Shown here: positions 15,708 through 23,330 of the stretch, in pieces
How positions within the stretch are numbered: the first letter of the stretch is position 1
How the letters are laid out: every line of letters begins with the position of its first letter
Origin: Alsobacter soli
GTDB lineage: Bacteria > Pseudomonadota > Alphaproteobacteria > Rhizobiales > Beijerinckiaceae
Direction of reading: 5' to 3'
Assembly (NCBI RefSeq): GCF_003004785.1
Contig: NZ_PVZS01000001.1
Span: forward strand, 268,992-332,991
Length of the DNA stretch: 64,000 nucleotides
Translations under genes and position numbers: made by a program
The notes under the pieces: model-generated
Database searches by the model: none
The model's input: only the letters and a program-made list of their open reading frames with translations
What the model was told of the DNA's origin: nothing

Positions 15708-16088
15708 TCACGCAGCCTGAAGAAGCTTCTGCACCTCGTTGACGAGGTCGCGGAGGTGGAAGGGCTTGGAAAGCACCTTGGCGTCCTTCGGAGCGTTCGA
15801 ATCGGGGTTCAGCGCCACGGCCGCGAAGCCCGTGATGAACATCACCTTGATGTCGGGATCGAGCTCGGTCGCGCGCCGGGCCAGCTCGATGCCGTCCATC
15901 TCGGGCATCACGATATCGGTGAGCAGCAGCTCGAACGGTTCCTCGCGCAGCCGGTTATAGGCGGACAGCCCGTTGTCGAAGGAGGCGACGTTGTACCCTG
16001 CGTTTTCCAGAGCCTTGACCAGGAAACGACGCATGTCGTTGTCGTCCTCGGCCAGGAGGATGCGGGTGTTGATGGTTTCAGCGGACAT
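15708..16088 (-). CDS. cpdR: CpdR, single-domain response regulator of the cell cycle
   Basis: This 126-aa receiver-only protein has acidic residues in LLAEDDND, phospho-acceptor Asp58 in LLTDIVMPEMDG, Thr in FITGFAA, and Lys in LSKPFHLRD. The sequence is highly typical of alphaproteobacterial CpdR, including the two C-terminal alanines that in Caulobacter make unphosphorylated CpdR a ClpXP substrate. CpdR is controlled by the CckA-ChpT phosphorelay and directs ClpXP to the cell pole to degrade CtrA and other targets. It stands alone, divergent from the amidohydrolase gene. Confidence 0.93.
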   Translation of the reverse strand: MSAETINTRILLAEDDNDMRRFLVKALENAGYNVASFDNGLSAYNRLREEPFELLLTDIVMPEMDGIELARRATELDPDIKVMFITGFAAVALNPDSNAPKDAKVLSKPFHLRDLVNEVQKLLQAA

Positions 16089-16224
16089 GGAAAGCTCCGG
16101 ACCTCGGAATCATGAAGCGCGGGGTGGGTAAATTTCCCGTGAAAGACGAGAACCGTCCCGAACGTGGACAGCCCGGGCGGTTGCAGGCAGACTTCATACC
16201 AGCCTTTGCGGTGGCGGACACCTG

Positions 16225-17115
16225 ATGACGAACCCCTTTGCCGACCTGTTTGCACCCCCCTTTCAGATCGCCGAACCGGCTTCGTGGACAACGCCCCTGA
16301 TCTTCAACTCGCCCCACTCGGGGCGCGTGTATCCCGACAGTTTCGTCAAGGGCTCGCGTCTGGACGCCATCACCCTGCGCCGGTCCGAGGACACCTTCGT
16401 GGACGAGCTGTTCGCTGGCGTCGTGAGCCGCGGCGCGCCGTTGATGTCCGCCAACTTTCCGCGGGCCTATCTGGACGTGAACCGCGAGCCCTATGAACTG
16501 GACCCGCGCATGTTCGACGGGCGCCTGCCGGCTTACGCCAACACCCGCTCCCTTCGCGTCGCCGGCGGCCTCGGCACGATCGCCCGAATCGTCGGAGACG
16601 CCCAGGAGATCTATGCCCGGCGCATCCCGGTTGACGAGGGGCTGCAGCGGATCGAGCACCTTTACAAGCCGTACCATCGCGCGCTGGAGAACCTGCTCCA
16701 GAACGCGCTGCGCCGCTTCGGCGCGCTGCTGCTCGTCGATTGCCACTCGATGCCCTCGGGGGTCGCCCAACGGGAAGACGCGTCCAAGGCGGACGTCGTC
16801 ATCGGCGACCGCTATGGCTCCAGCGCGGCGGGATTCTTCGCGGACGTGATCGAGCACGAGCTGCACCAGCGCGGCTACGTCGTGGCGCGGAACAAGCCCT
16901 ATGCCGGCGGATACATCACCGAGCACTACGGCGACCCGGCCGGCGGCCGCCACGCGATCCAGATCGAGATCTGCCGGAGCCTCTACATGGACGAGCGTCG
17001 CTATGTCCGCACTCATGGCTTCGCCCGCGTCGCGGACGATCTCATGGCCGTGGCCGAAGCGCTGATGCGGGAAATGAGCGATTACCTGGGCGCAGGCCGC
17101 CTCGCCGCCGAGTGA
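16225..17115 (+). CDS. N-formylglutamate amidohydrolase family protein
   Basis: This 296-aa hydrolase has family motifs FNSPHSGRVYP, RSEDTFVDEL, YLDVNREPYELDP and LLVDCHSMPSG; the His/Asp/Glu residues in these should bind the metal. Characterised relatives (HutG) hydrolyse N-formylglutamate in histidine breakdown. No other hut genes are nearby, so a general N-formylglutamate or related amidase role is possible. ATG 16225 was chosen because the family sequence starts there. Its 3' end lies about 25 bp from the end of a candidate minus-strand small RNA. Confidence 0.85.
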   Translation: MTNPFADLFAPPFQIAEPASWTTPLIFNSPHSGRVYPDSFVKGSRLDAITLRRSEDTFVDELFAGVVSRGAPLMSANFPRAYLDVNREPYELDPRMFDGRLPAYANTRSLRVAGGLGTIARIVGDAQEIYARRIPVDEGLQRIEHLYKPYHRALENLLQNALRRFGALLLVDCHSMPSGVAQREDASKADVVIGDRYGSSAAGFFADVIEHELHQRGYVVARNKPYAGGYITEHYGDPAGGRHAIQIEICRSLYMDERRYVRTHGFARVADDLMAVAEALMREMSDYLGAGRLAAE

Positions 17116-17139
17116 GTTGCGGCCCCAAAAGCAGCCCCG

Positions 17140-17236
17140 AAAAAGAAAGAGGCCGCCAACTGACGCTGGCGGCCCAAGTCTAGGGAGGAAACGCCCAAGG
17201 AGGGCTGCGTCGAACGCGCGATGCGCGTCCCGACGC
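17140..17236 (-). ncRNA. Candidate trans-acting small RNA with two anti-Shine-Dalgarno motifs
   Basis: On the minus strand a sigma70-like promoter leads to a transcript of about 95 nt. It contains a small hairpin (GCCC-TCCTT-GGGC) exposing CUCCU, an unpaired UUUCCUCCCUAGA, and a final 8-bp stem GGCCGCCA/TGGCGGCC (17174 to 17151) followed by TCTTTCTTTTT. No coding frame fits. The layout resembles anti-Shine-Dalgarno sRNAs of Hyphomicrobiales such as the AbcR family. Family membership is inference. Confidence 0.65.
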
Positions 17237-17242
17237 CCCCTG

Positions 17243-17271
17243 AATATGTCATTGCACCGCACAATCCGCAA
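17243..17271 (-). promoter_or_regulatory. Predicted housekeeping promoter of the candidate sRNA
   Basis: On the minus strand TTGCGG (-35, 17271-17266) and CATATT (-10, 17248-17243) are separated by 17 bp. This puts transcription start at about 17236. The surrounding 400-bp gap (17116-17514) has no convincing coding frame. Confidence 0.55.
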
Positions 17272-17514
17272 GGCCTCCCGGCGGCGCGGGGCGAGGATCT
17301 GCCGCGTCGAAAACGCAGGACAGCCATTGATTCCACTCGGCTTTCCGCCATGCGTGCGCCGCAGCACAGAAGTGTCTCGGGCAGAATGGTTTTGGCATGA
17401 ACCTTGTGCGCCGGGCCCCATCGAGCCCGGTTTGCCAAGCCCGGCGATGTTCACTATCACGGTCGAACCTGCCCCGCCCGCCGGGGATTCCCTTGCGCCA
17501 GGACTGGATGGATC

Positions 17515-18297
17515 ATGACGGCCGTCGATTTCGCAGCGTTCGTGGACGACCTCGCCACCCTGTCCGGGACGGCGATCATGCCCTTCTTCCGAACCACCCT
17601 GGCTGCAGCCGACAAATCCCGCGGCGGCATGTTCGATCCGGTTACGGAGGCTGACCGCGCCGGCGAGGCCGCCATGCGCCAGATGATCAAGCGCACCTTT
17701 CCATCCCACGGCATCATCGGTGAGGAATACGGGGACGAGCGCACGGACGCGGAGTTCGTGTGGGTGCTGGACCCGATCGACGGAACCAAGGCCTTCATCT
17801 CCGGCCTGCCCATGTGGGGCACCCTGATCGGCCTCACCCGCCACGGCGAGCCCTGCTACGGCATGATGCACCAGCCGTTCACGCGCGAGCGCTTCACGGG
17901 CGACGGCGGGTTCGCGCGCTGGCGCGGGCCCACGGGCGAGCGCACGCTGCGCACGCGCGCGTGCGAGTCCCTCGGCGACGCCATCCTGTCCTGCACGTCG
18001 CCGCGCATGTTCCGCGGGGCCGAGCTGGAGGCCTTCGAGCGTGTGGAGCGCGAGGCGCGGCTCGCGCGCTTCGGCTGCGACTGCTACGCCTACTGCATGC
18101 TGGCGGCAGGACTAATCGACGTCGTCATCGAGACCGACCTGAAGCCCTACGACATCGTGGCCCTCGCCCCGATCGTGACGGGCGCCGGCGGCGTCGTGAC
18201 CACCTGGTCGGGCGAATCGGCCGCCAAGGGCGGCGCGATCGTGGCCGCAGGCGACCCGCGCCTCCACGAGAAGGTGCTGAAGCTTCTGAACGCCTGA
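17515..18297 (+). CDS. hisN: Inositol-monophosphatase-family phosphatase, histidinol-phosphatase (HisN) type
   Basis: This 260-aa enzyme has the metal-binding motifs GEEYGDE, WVLDPIDGTKAFISG and, near the C terminus, KPYDIVALAPIV. The W/F pattern of the DPIDGT block (TKAFISGLPMWGTLI) is typical of HisN, the histidine-biosynthesis phosphatase of Actinobacteria and Alphaproteobacteria, which dephosphorylates L-histidinol phosphate. The start at 17515 is the ATG just before the conserved region; longer frames carry no family sequence. It is convergent with the hydrolase gene, with only 6 bp between the stops. An inositol or other sugar phosphatase role is the alternative. Confidence 0.85.
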   Translation: MTAVDFAAFVDDLATLSGTAIMPFFRTTLAAADKSRGGMFDPVTEADRAGEAAMRQMIKRTFPSHGIIGEEYGDERTDAEFVWVLDPIDGTKAFISGLPMWGTLIGLTRHGEPCYGMMHQPFTRERFTGDGGFARWRGPTGERTLRTRACESLGDAILSCTSPRMFRGAELEAFERVEREARLARFGCDCYAYCMLAAGLIDVVIETDLKPYDIVALAPIVTGAGGVVTTWSGESAAKGGAIVAAGDPRLHEKVLKLLNA

Positions 18298-18303
18298 CCG
18301 GCG

Positions 18304-19293
18304 CTAGGCAGGCTCCGCCAGGGTCGAGGCCTCCGCTGGCCGGTCGCGCACGGGCGTCGAGCCCGGGATGAAGGCGTCGAACGCGGTCCAGAACAGCCCG
18401 CGCACCCAGTCCCGCTCCACCAAGAGCTCGTGCATGGCGCCCGGGAGCACGATCGCGCGTCCGGCCTTGAGGCGCGCCGCGAACCGCTCGGCCGCGGGGG
18501 TGACCGTCACGCTGTCGGCGCCGCCGGCCATGATGAGCATCGGCGTCGTCAGCTGGAGCGGGTAGTTGGGATCCCGGAACGGATCCATGGCGCGGAACGC
18601 GGCGTGGACCCACCCGATGGTGGGATCCCCCAGGGCGAGGTCCGGCGCCTCGGCGATGATGTCGGCCGTCCGGGCGTAGCGGTCGGCGTCCAGGGTCAGC
18701 GGGTTGCCCACGAAGGGGCGCGTGTTGACCGCCGTGCGGCCTCCGCCCGGGATGTAGCTGCCCCCCAGCCCGAGCACGTCGAGCCCGGCCGCCAGCAGGT
18801 GGATGCGCCGCGGCCGCCGCAGCCCCGAAATCTCGATCATGGGCGCGGAGAGCACCGCCCGCTCCACGAGGTCCGGAACGGCCCGCAGCGCCCGCAGGAG
18901 GATGCAGCCGCCCATCGAATGCGCGAGCGCGAAAACGGGACCCGGGCAGTACGGCCGGACCACGCCCTCCATCACGGCCGCAAGGTCGGCCGCGTAGTCC
19001 TCGAAGTCGTCGACATGCCCCTTGCGCGCATCCTTGAGCAGGCGGTCCGAGCCGCCCTGCCCGCGCCAGTCGAAGGCCACTACAGCGAAGCCGCGCCGAC
19101 GCAGCTCGGCGACCACCTCGAAATACTTCTCGATGAACTCCGCCCGGCCCTGCAGTACGACCACCGTGCCGCGGCTGCGCCGTCCCGTAGGACGCCAGCG
19201 AGCCACGCGCAGGCGGACGCCCCCCGCGCTGGTGACGCGCGTCATGACGGGTTTGGAAGGAATCGGATTCTGGGGGGTCGAGACGAGGTCCAC
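18304..19293 (-). CDS. Alpha/beta hydrolase, lysophospholipase-like
   Basis: This 329-aa enzyme of the Hydrolase_4 (monoacylglycerol lipase/lysophospholipase) type has the oxyanion region VVVLQGRAEFIEKY, FDWRGQGGSD, the nucleophile elbow ALAHSMGGCI, an Asp in MAGGADSVT, and the catalytic His in PGAMHELLVE. GTG 19293 with GGAG 5 nt upstream is taken as the start; ATG 19245 is the shorter alternative with no visible Shine-Dalgarno. It probably acts on membrane-derived lysolipids or acylglycerols. It stands alone and converges on hisN. Confidence 0.85.
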   Translation of the reverse strand: MDLVSTPQNPIPSKPVMTRVTSAGGVRLRVARWRPTGRRSRGTVVVLQGRAEFIEKYFEVVAELRRRGFAVVAFDWRGQGGSDRLLKDARKGHVDDFEDYAADLAAVMEGVVRPYCPGPVFALAHSMGGCILLRALRAVPDLVERAVLSAPMIEISGLRRPRRIHLLAAGLDVLGLGGSYIPGGGRTAVNTRPFVGNPLTLDADRYARTADIIAEAPDLALGDPTIGWVHAAFRAMDPFRDPNYPLQLTTPMLIMAGGADSVTVTPAAERFAARLKAGRAIVLPGAMHELLVERDWVRGLFWTAFDAFIPGSTPVRDRPAEASTLAEPA

Positions 19294-19361
19294 GGGGGCT
19301 CCGGCGAGGCGGTCGCGCGAATGATAGCCGAGTTCAGCCGCCCCGGAAGGCCCAATGCGCC

Positions 19362-19694
19362 CTAGAGCCGTGCGTCCGCCGCGCGGCGGGTCGGCGGCGC
19401 GAGCACGGAACCCTGCAGGGGGGCCAGCCCGGTGATCTCGCCCGTGAACGCATCCACCACCGTGCGGACCTTCTGGCCGCGCGGTCCGGACGCGTCCGCC
19501 ACCCACTGCCCGCCCCGGCGGCGCAGGTTCCGCACCTCGGAATAGCCCTGGCGGGACAGCACGGCCTCGACCGCCCCGGACTCGAGCCCGCCGCGGGACA
19601 CGTCGTCGCCCGCCAGCGCCGGCCCGGGCGCGAGGCGCAGGGTGGCGGCCATCAGGCTGGCCGCCAGGCAGAGGGTGAATACGCGTGACATCAT
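19362..19694 (-). CDS. Secreted PepSY-like small protein (110 aa)
   Basis: A signal peptide (residues 1-28, ending PALAG) precedes one compact domain with the pattern GYSEVRNLRRRGGQWVADA then TVVDAFTGEITG. This fits a PepSY-like beta/alpha fold often found in periplasmic proteins. A related pattern occurs in the protein at 20461-21537. Function is unknown. The start (ATG 19694, or ATG 19691) follows GGAAGGCG. It is divergent from the hsp20 leader. Confidence 0.68.
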   Translation of the reverse strand: MMSRVFTLCLAASLMAATLRLAPGPALAGDDVSRGGLESGAVEAVLSRQGYSEVRNLRRRGGQWVADASGPRGQKVRTVVDAFTGEITGLAPLQGSVLAPPTRRAADARL

Positions 19695-19819
19695 GGGAAC
19701 GCCTTCCGGGATCGCCGCAGATCCCGCCTTGACGCGCCTTGTCGCATGCCGACCCTGAACGCCGGCGGAAGCAGCCGTTCACCCGCCGTTCATCCGCGCA
19801 CGGCGCTTGCGATGGGGGT

Positions 19820-19849
19820 CTTGAACGGCCGACGGGCCATGCCCACCTC
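19820..19849 (+). promoter_or_regulatory. Possible RpoH (sigma32) promoter for hsp20
   Basis: CTTGAA at 19820-19825 matches the alphaproteobacterial RpoH -35 element. A weak -10-like CCACCTCTG follows about 17 bp later. It would start a leader of about 85-90 nt that contains the ROSE-like element. Confidence 0.4.
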
Positions 19850-19937
19850 TGCGATGCGCAGGCCGCAACGGCTGCGCGACGGCCGGTCCGGCCTCGGAAG
19901 GCGGACCGCCCGCATGTCGCTTCTAGGAGGATATGCT
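19850..19937 (+). promoter_or_regulatory. ROSE-like RNA thermometer in the hsp20 leader
   Basis: The last hairpin (19912-19936) pairs GCATGT with ATATGC and sets GCTTCT against the Shine-Dalgarno AGGAGG, so the ribosome site is buried. This is the hallmark of ROSE elements upstream of rhizobial small heat-shock genes, whose core reads GCUyCUnGGAGGAU. A second hairpin lies at 19885-19907. Melting at high temperature would free translation. Confidence 0.75.
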
Positions 19938-20402
19938 ATGCGTAACTACGACCTCTCCCCCCTCTACCGCTCGACCGTCGGCTTCGACCGGCTCTTCTCC
20001 ATGCTCGACCAGATGTCGGGCCCGGATTCCGCCGCCAGCTACCCGCCCTACAACATCGAGCGCACCGGCGAGAACGCCTACCGCATCTCCATCGCGGTGG
20101 CCGGCTTCACCGACCAGGACATCGCCATTGAGGCGAAGGAGAACGCGCTCACCGTGCGCGGCGAGAAGAAGGCCCAGGAAGACCGCCCCGGCGAGGTGCT
20201 CTACCAGGGCATCGCGGCCCGCAGCTTCGAGCGCCGCTTCCAGCTCGCCGACTACGTCCAGGTGACGGGCGCGAGCCTCGAGAACGGTCTTCTGCACATC
20301 GACCTCGTGCGCGAGATCCCGGAGGCCAAGAAGCCTCGCCTGATCCCGATCAACGCGGGTTCCAAGACGGTGATCGACACCACCGCCAAGGCGGCCGCGT
20401 AA
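19938..20402 (+). CDS. Small heat-shock protein, Hsp20/IbpA family
   Basis: This 154-aa ATP-independent chaperone binds unfolding proteins. The alpha-crystallin domain occupies about residues 35-130, with the ERTGENAYRISIAVAGF strand, ALTVRGEK, and the dimer-stabilising GIAARSFERRFQLAD segment; the C-terminal anchoring IPI motif is PRLIPIN. The start at 19938 has AGGAGG 7 nt upstream, embedded in the ROSE-like hairpin, so translation should rise with heat. A strong terminator follows. It is a monocistronic heat-shock gene. Confidence 0.93.
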   Translation: MRNYDLSPLYRSTVGFDRLFSMLDQMSGPDSAASYPPYNIERTGENAYRISIAVAGFTDQDIAIEAKENALTVRGEKKAQEDRPGEVLYQGIAARSFERRFQLADYVQVTGASLENGLLHIDLVREIPEAKKPRLIPINAGSKTVIDTTAKAAA

Positions 20403-20427
20403 GCGCGAACCGAAGTCCCAGACGCGA

Positions 20428-20454
20428 AGGGCGGCCGACCGGCCGCCCTTTTTG
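20428..20454 (+). terminator. Rho-independent terminator after hsp20
   Basis: AAGGGCGGCC pairs with GGCCGCCCTT across a GACC loop and is followed by a T run, 26 bp after the hsp20 stop. It also lies next to the end of the minus-strand gene at 20461. Confidence 0.92.
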
Positions 20455-20460
20455 TTGCGT

Positions 20461-21537
20461 TCACTCCAGCGTGGCCGGAGGCACCATCGGCGTGTCCGCC
20501 TTCTTGCTGGAGTCGTCCAGTGGGGCCGCCGGGACGGAGCCGCCGCCTGAAGCCGAGCCGGTCGGCTGGCCCGTCTTGGGATCGACCAGCGGCTCCGGGA
20601 TGCGCTGCGGGGCCGGCGCGGCCTGGCGCACCGCCGGGGGCTCCTGGGCGGCCGGCTTTTCGGGGGCGACCACCGGAGGCGTCGTGGTCGGCGGGACCGC
20701 CGTGGGCGCCGGCGCCGGCATGGGCGCGGGGGTCACGGGCTTCGTGGCCTCGGGCTCGGGCGCAGCCGGCCGGGCCGCCGTCTCGGCGGGCTTCTCTGGC
20801 GCGGGCTTGGCCGGAGCCGCGTGCTCCGTCTTGGGCAGGCTCGGCACGGCCTTCGGCTTGCGCGGGGCAGCCGGCGCGGTCGCCGCATCCGGGTTGCGCG
20901 CCTGACGTGACTTCGGCGCCCTGGTGGAGGGCCGCTCCCGGCTCAGCGTATCCGGAGCCGGATTTACGCCATCCGGCTCGAACGAACGCGACTCCGGCGT
21001 GCGCGCGTAGCGTTGGTCGTAGGATGGCGCACCATACGAGCGCTGCTCATAGGAACGCTGCTCGTAGCGGCCGTAGCCGGGCGGGGGCAACTCCGTGCCG
21101 TCCTGCGGGTCCACGTAGCGATACCGCTCCCCGCCGGGCACCCCGCGCGGAGGAAGCGGCACGGGGGCGTCATAGGCGCGAGAGCCCACCACGAAGCTGT
21201 CCAGCATGCGACCGCGCCCGTCCAGGGTGACCCGGACACGGTATCCACGCCGGTCGATAGCATCGGCGCGATACAGATCGCCCGTGGCCCGGATGCGCAT
21301 GACGCGTTGCATGCCGTAGCGGGAATACAGGATGTCGGCGATTTCGCTCGACCCGGAGTCTTCCCCGAACCACTGGGTGGGCTTGACCAGGTCGCTCGGG
21401 GGCGGCGGCAGCATCGCCTGCGGGCCGGCGAAGGCGGAGCCGCCCAGCGCGACCGAGGCGACGAGCGCCAGCGCGCTGCGGCGAAGGACGGAACGGAAGA
21501 CCGAGGCGGTCGAGCCGTCGGCGGTGTACGCGAACAT
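20461..21537 (-). CDS. Exported proline/alanine-rich protein with PepSY-like N-terminal domain
   Basis: In this 358-aa protein a signal peptide (basic RSVLRRSALALVASVALGGSAFAG, read in parts) is followed at 50-120 by a compact domain with the pattern GMQRVMRIRATGDLYRADA and GYRVRVTLDGRGRMLDS. This parallels the small protein at 19362-19694. Residues 130-360 are low-complexity, with Tyr/Arg/Gln-rich repeats (YEQRSYEQRSY) and a long Pro/Ala/Lys-rich tail, as in wall-spanning or periplasmic linkers. GAGGAG 6 nt before ATG 21537 fixes the start. No function can be assigned. Confidence 0.7.
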   Translation of the reverse strand: MFAYTADGSTASVFRSVLRRSALALVASVALGGSAFAGPQAMLPPPPSDLVKPTQWFGEDSGSSEIADILYSRYGMQRVMRIRATGDLYRADAIDRRGYRVRVTLDGRGRMLDSFVVGSRAYDAPVPLPPRGVPGGERYRYVDPQDGTELPPPGYGRYEQRSYEQRSYGAPSYDQRYARTPESRSFEPDGVNPAPDTLSRERPSTRAPKSRQARNPDAATAPAAPRKPKAVPSLPKTEHAAPAKPAPEKPAETAARPAAPEPEATKPVTPAPMPAPAPTAVPPTTTPPVVAPEKPAAQEPPAVRQAAPAPQRIPEPLVDPKTGQPTGSASGGGSVPAAPLDDSSKKADTPMVPPATLE

Positions 21538-21659
21538 GGAGACGGGCTCCTCGTATTGCGGGCGCGGCAAGGGTTAAGGACCGATTAAGGCGGACCTGCG
21601 ACGCCCGCTTGGCGTTCACACTATGGAAACACGAGCCCCGGCCGGATGTTCCGGCCTCC

Positions 21660-22718
21660 TCAGCCCTGCCTCGCTGCGGCCAGGAGCCCTTCGACATCGT
21701 CTGCCCGGGTCGCGAACGAGGTCACGAACCTGGCGAAGACCTCGTCCGGTCCGATCGAGAAGCCATCCGGCAGGCTGCCGCTCGACCAGGGCGCGAAGCG
21801 GTATCCCGCCCCTGTGACCGCCTTCGCCACCAGCGCCGGCAGAACGGCGAAGACCTCGTTGGCCTGCGTGGGCCAGGGCAGCCGCACGCCCGCGACGGCG
21901 GCGAGCCCGCGCGACAGCGTCCGGGCCGCGCCGTTGGCGTGCCGCGCGTTGTCCAACCAGTGGTCGTTCTCCAGGTAGCCGACCATCTGGGCGCCAAGAA
22001 GCCGCCCTTTGGACACCGTATGTCCCGAGCGCTTGCGCCGATAAGGGAAGTCCTCCGCCAGCGCCTTGTCGAAGATGACGACGGCCTCGCACGCGAGCCC
22101 GCCATTCTTCGTGGCGCCGAAGGAGACGATGTCCACGCCGGCCTTCCACGTCATCTCGGCCGCCGTGCAGCCGAGGCCGTCCAGCGCGTTCGCGAAGCGC
22201 GCGCCGTCGAGGTGCGTCTTGAGGCCATGCCGCTTGGCGACGTCCGCGATCGCGCGGATTTCGGCCAGCGTGTAGAGCGTGCCCGCCTCGGTCACCTGGG
22301 AAATCGAGACGAGCGCCGGCTGAACCGCCTTCACGACGCCCCGCGGATAGCGCTCCAGCGCCTCCTCCAGGCCGGCGGGGTCGAATTTTCCGCCCACCCC
22401 GGGAATCCCGACGATCTTGGCGCCGCCCGAGAACATCTCCGGCGCGCCGCATTCGTCGTCCAGCACGTGCGCCTCCGCGTGGCAGAACACCGCCCCCCAG
22501 GGCGGCGTGGCCGCGGCCAGCGCCAGCGCGTTGGCGCCCGTGCCGGTTGCGACCAGGAACGCCGAGCACTCCCGCTCGAACACCCGCGCGAGCATCTCCT
22601 CGGCGCGCTTGGTGAAGGAGTCCGCGCCGTAGGCCGGCTCGGCCCCGTCGTTGGCGGCCAGGAGGGCCTCGAGCACCGGCCGGCTGGCGCCGACCACGTT
22701 GTCGCTGGCGAAGTTCAT
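21660..22718 (-). CDS. Low-specificity threonine aldolase family enzyme
   Basis: This 352-aa PLP enzyme (fold type I, beta-eliminating lyase family) cleaves L-threonine or allo-threonine to glycine and acetaldehyde. Family features are ASDNVVGASRPVLEAL at the N terminus, YGADSFTKRAEEM, FLVATGTGANALAL, HLDGARFANAL, and the PLP-binding Lys in SFGATKNGG. The start at 22718 begins exactly at the conserved N terminus. It has no close operon partner and is divergent from gltB across a 610-bp gap. Confidence 0.92.
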   Translation of the reverse strand: MNFASDNVVGASRPVLEALLAANDGAEPAYGADSFTKRAEEMLARVFERECSAFLVATGTGANALALAAATPPWGAVFCHAEAHVLDDECGAPEMFSGGAKIVGIPGVGGKFDPAGLEEALERYPRGVVKAVQPALVSISQVTEAGTLYTLAEIRAIADVAKRHGLKTHLDGARFANALDGLGCTAAEMTWKAGVDIVSFGATKNGGLACEAVVIFDKALAEDFPYRRKRSGHTVSKGRLLGAQMVGYLENDHWLDNARHANGAARTLSRGLAAVAGVRLPWPTQANEVFAVLPALVAKAVTGAGYRFAPWSSGSLPDGFSIGPDEVFARFVTSFATRADDVEGLLAAARQG

Positions 22719-23104
22719 GCGTGCGCACCTGCGGAGGGAAACAAAGCCGCCGCACGATGCACGCCCCGGGCGCGCCTGCAAGCCCCGGAAACGCAATCCG
22801 GCGCTGCGGCGCCGTGCTGCTGCGCGGTGAGCCGCGGGTCAGACCCTTGCGCGCCCGCAGACGCGACATTCCGTTCCTTGCGCTCACGCGAGGGCATGGG
22901 CAATTTTCTTGCAGAAACGACGAATTTTGGCCCTTGTGCGGCGTGGGGTTATCTGGCATTGTCCCGCCCCAATAGGACAGTGATGCTGTCCCAATTTCCG
23001 GGGCCGTAGCCTCGCAAAAGATGGCGGACGCCAGTGCGGATGAACGGTGCGAAGACGACGATGACGGTGCGCGGCTCGGCCGCCACGCGCGGTCGTAAAC
23101 GCGC
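22719..23104. other. Non-coding gap upstream of the gltB leader
   Basis: No convincing gene is present. Small frames such as the 84-codon plus-strand frame at 22721-22975 lack a Shine-Dalgarno and family-like sequence. The stretch probably holds promoters for the divergent threonine aldolase and gltB genes, but I could not identify a clear -35/-10 pair. Confidence 0.5.
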
Positions 23105-23176
23105 CGCCCGCAAAAACGCGGGCTGAGCGGGCGCACGCCGGTCTTCGGACCGGAGACGCCCGCAGGGAAGCGGGCG
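23105..23176 (+). promoter_or_regulatory. Attenuator-like structured leader of gltB
   Basis: Four short segments alternate: CGCCCGC (23105-23111), GCGGGCG (23127-23133), CGCCCGC (23157-23163), GCGGGCG (23170-23176). Each can pair with its neighbour, so pairings 1:2 plus 3:4 exclude 2:3. The 2:3 form also encloses a perfect CCGGTC-TTCG-GACCGG hairpin (23138-23153). No T run follows. Such mutually exclusive stems suggest a regulatory leader, about 155 nt before the gltB start. Confidence 0.45.
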
Positions 23177-23330
23177 CAAACGGGGCGCGGCCGAACCTCC
23201 CTGGATCTGAAGAAGCCCCGAGCCGGATGGCGCGCGCCCTACATGGTCTTGCCATGGAGAACGCGCTTCGCACGGATGTGAGCAGCTTGGCCGGCCCTGA
23301 CGGGAAGGCCGCCAGAGGACGAGGGCGACC

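Noticed and set aside
17151..17174. Stem-loop as a terminator of the plus-strand amidohydrolase gene
   Set aside because: The T-rich tail is on the minus-strand side, so it fits the candidate small RNA instead.
22721..22975. 84-aa plus-strand hypothetical protein upstream of gltB
   Set aside because: No ribosome binding site, no family-like sequence, and it overlaps the probable promoter region of the divergent threonine aldolase.
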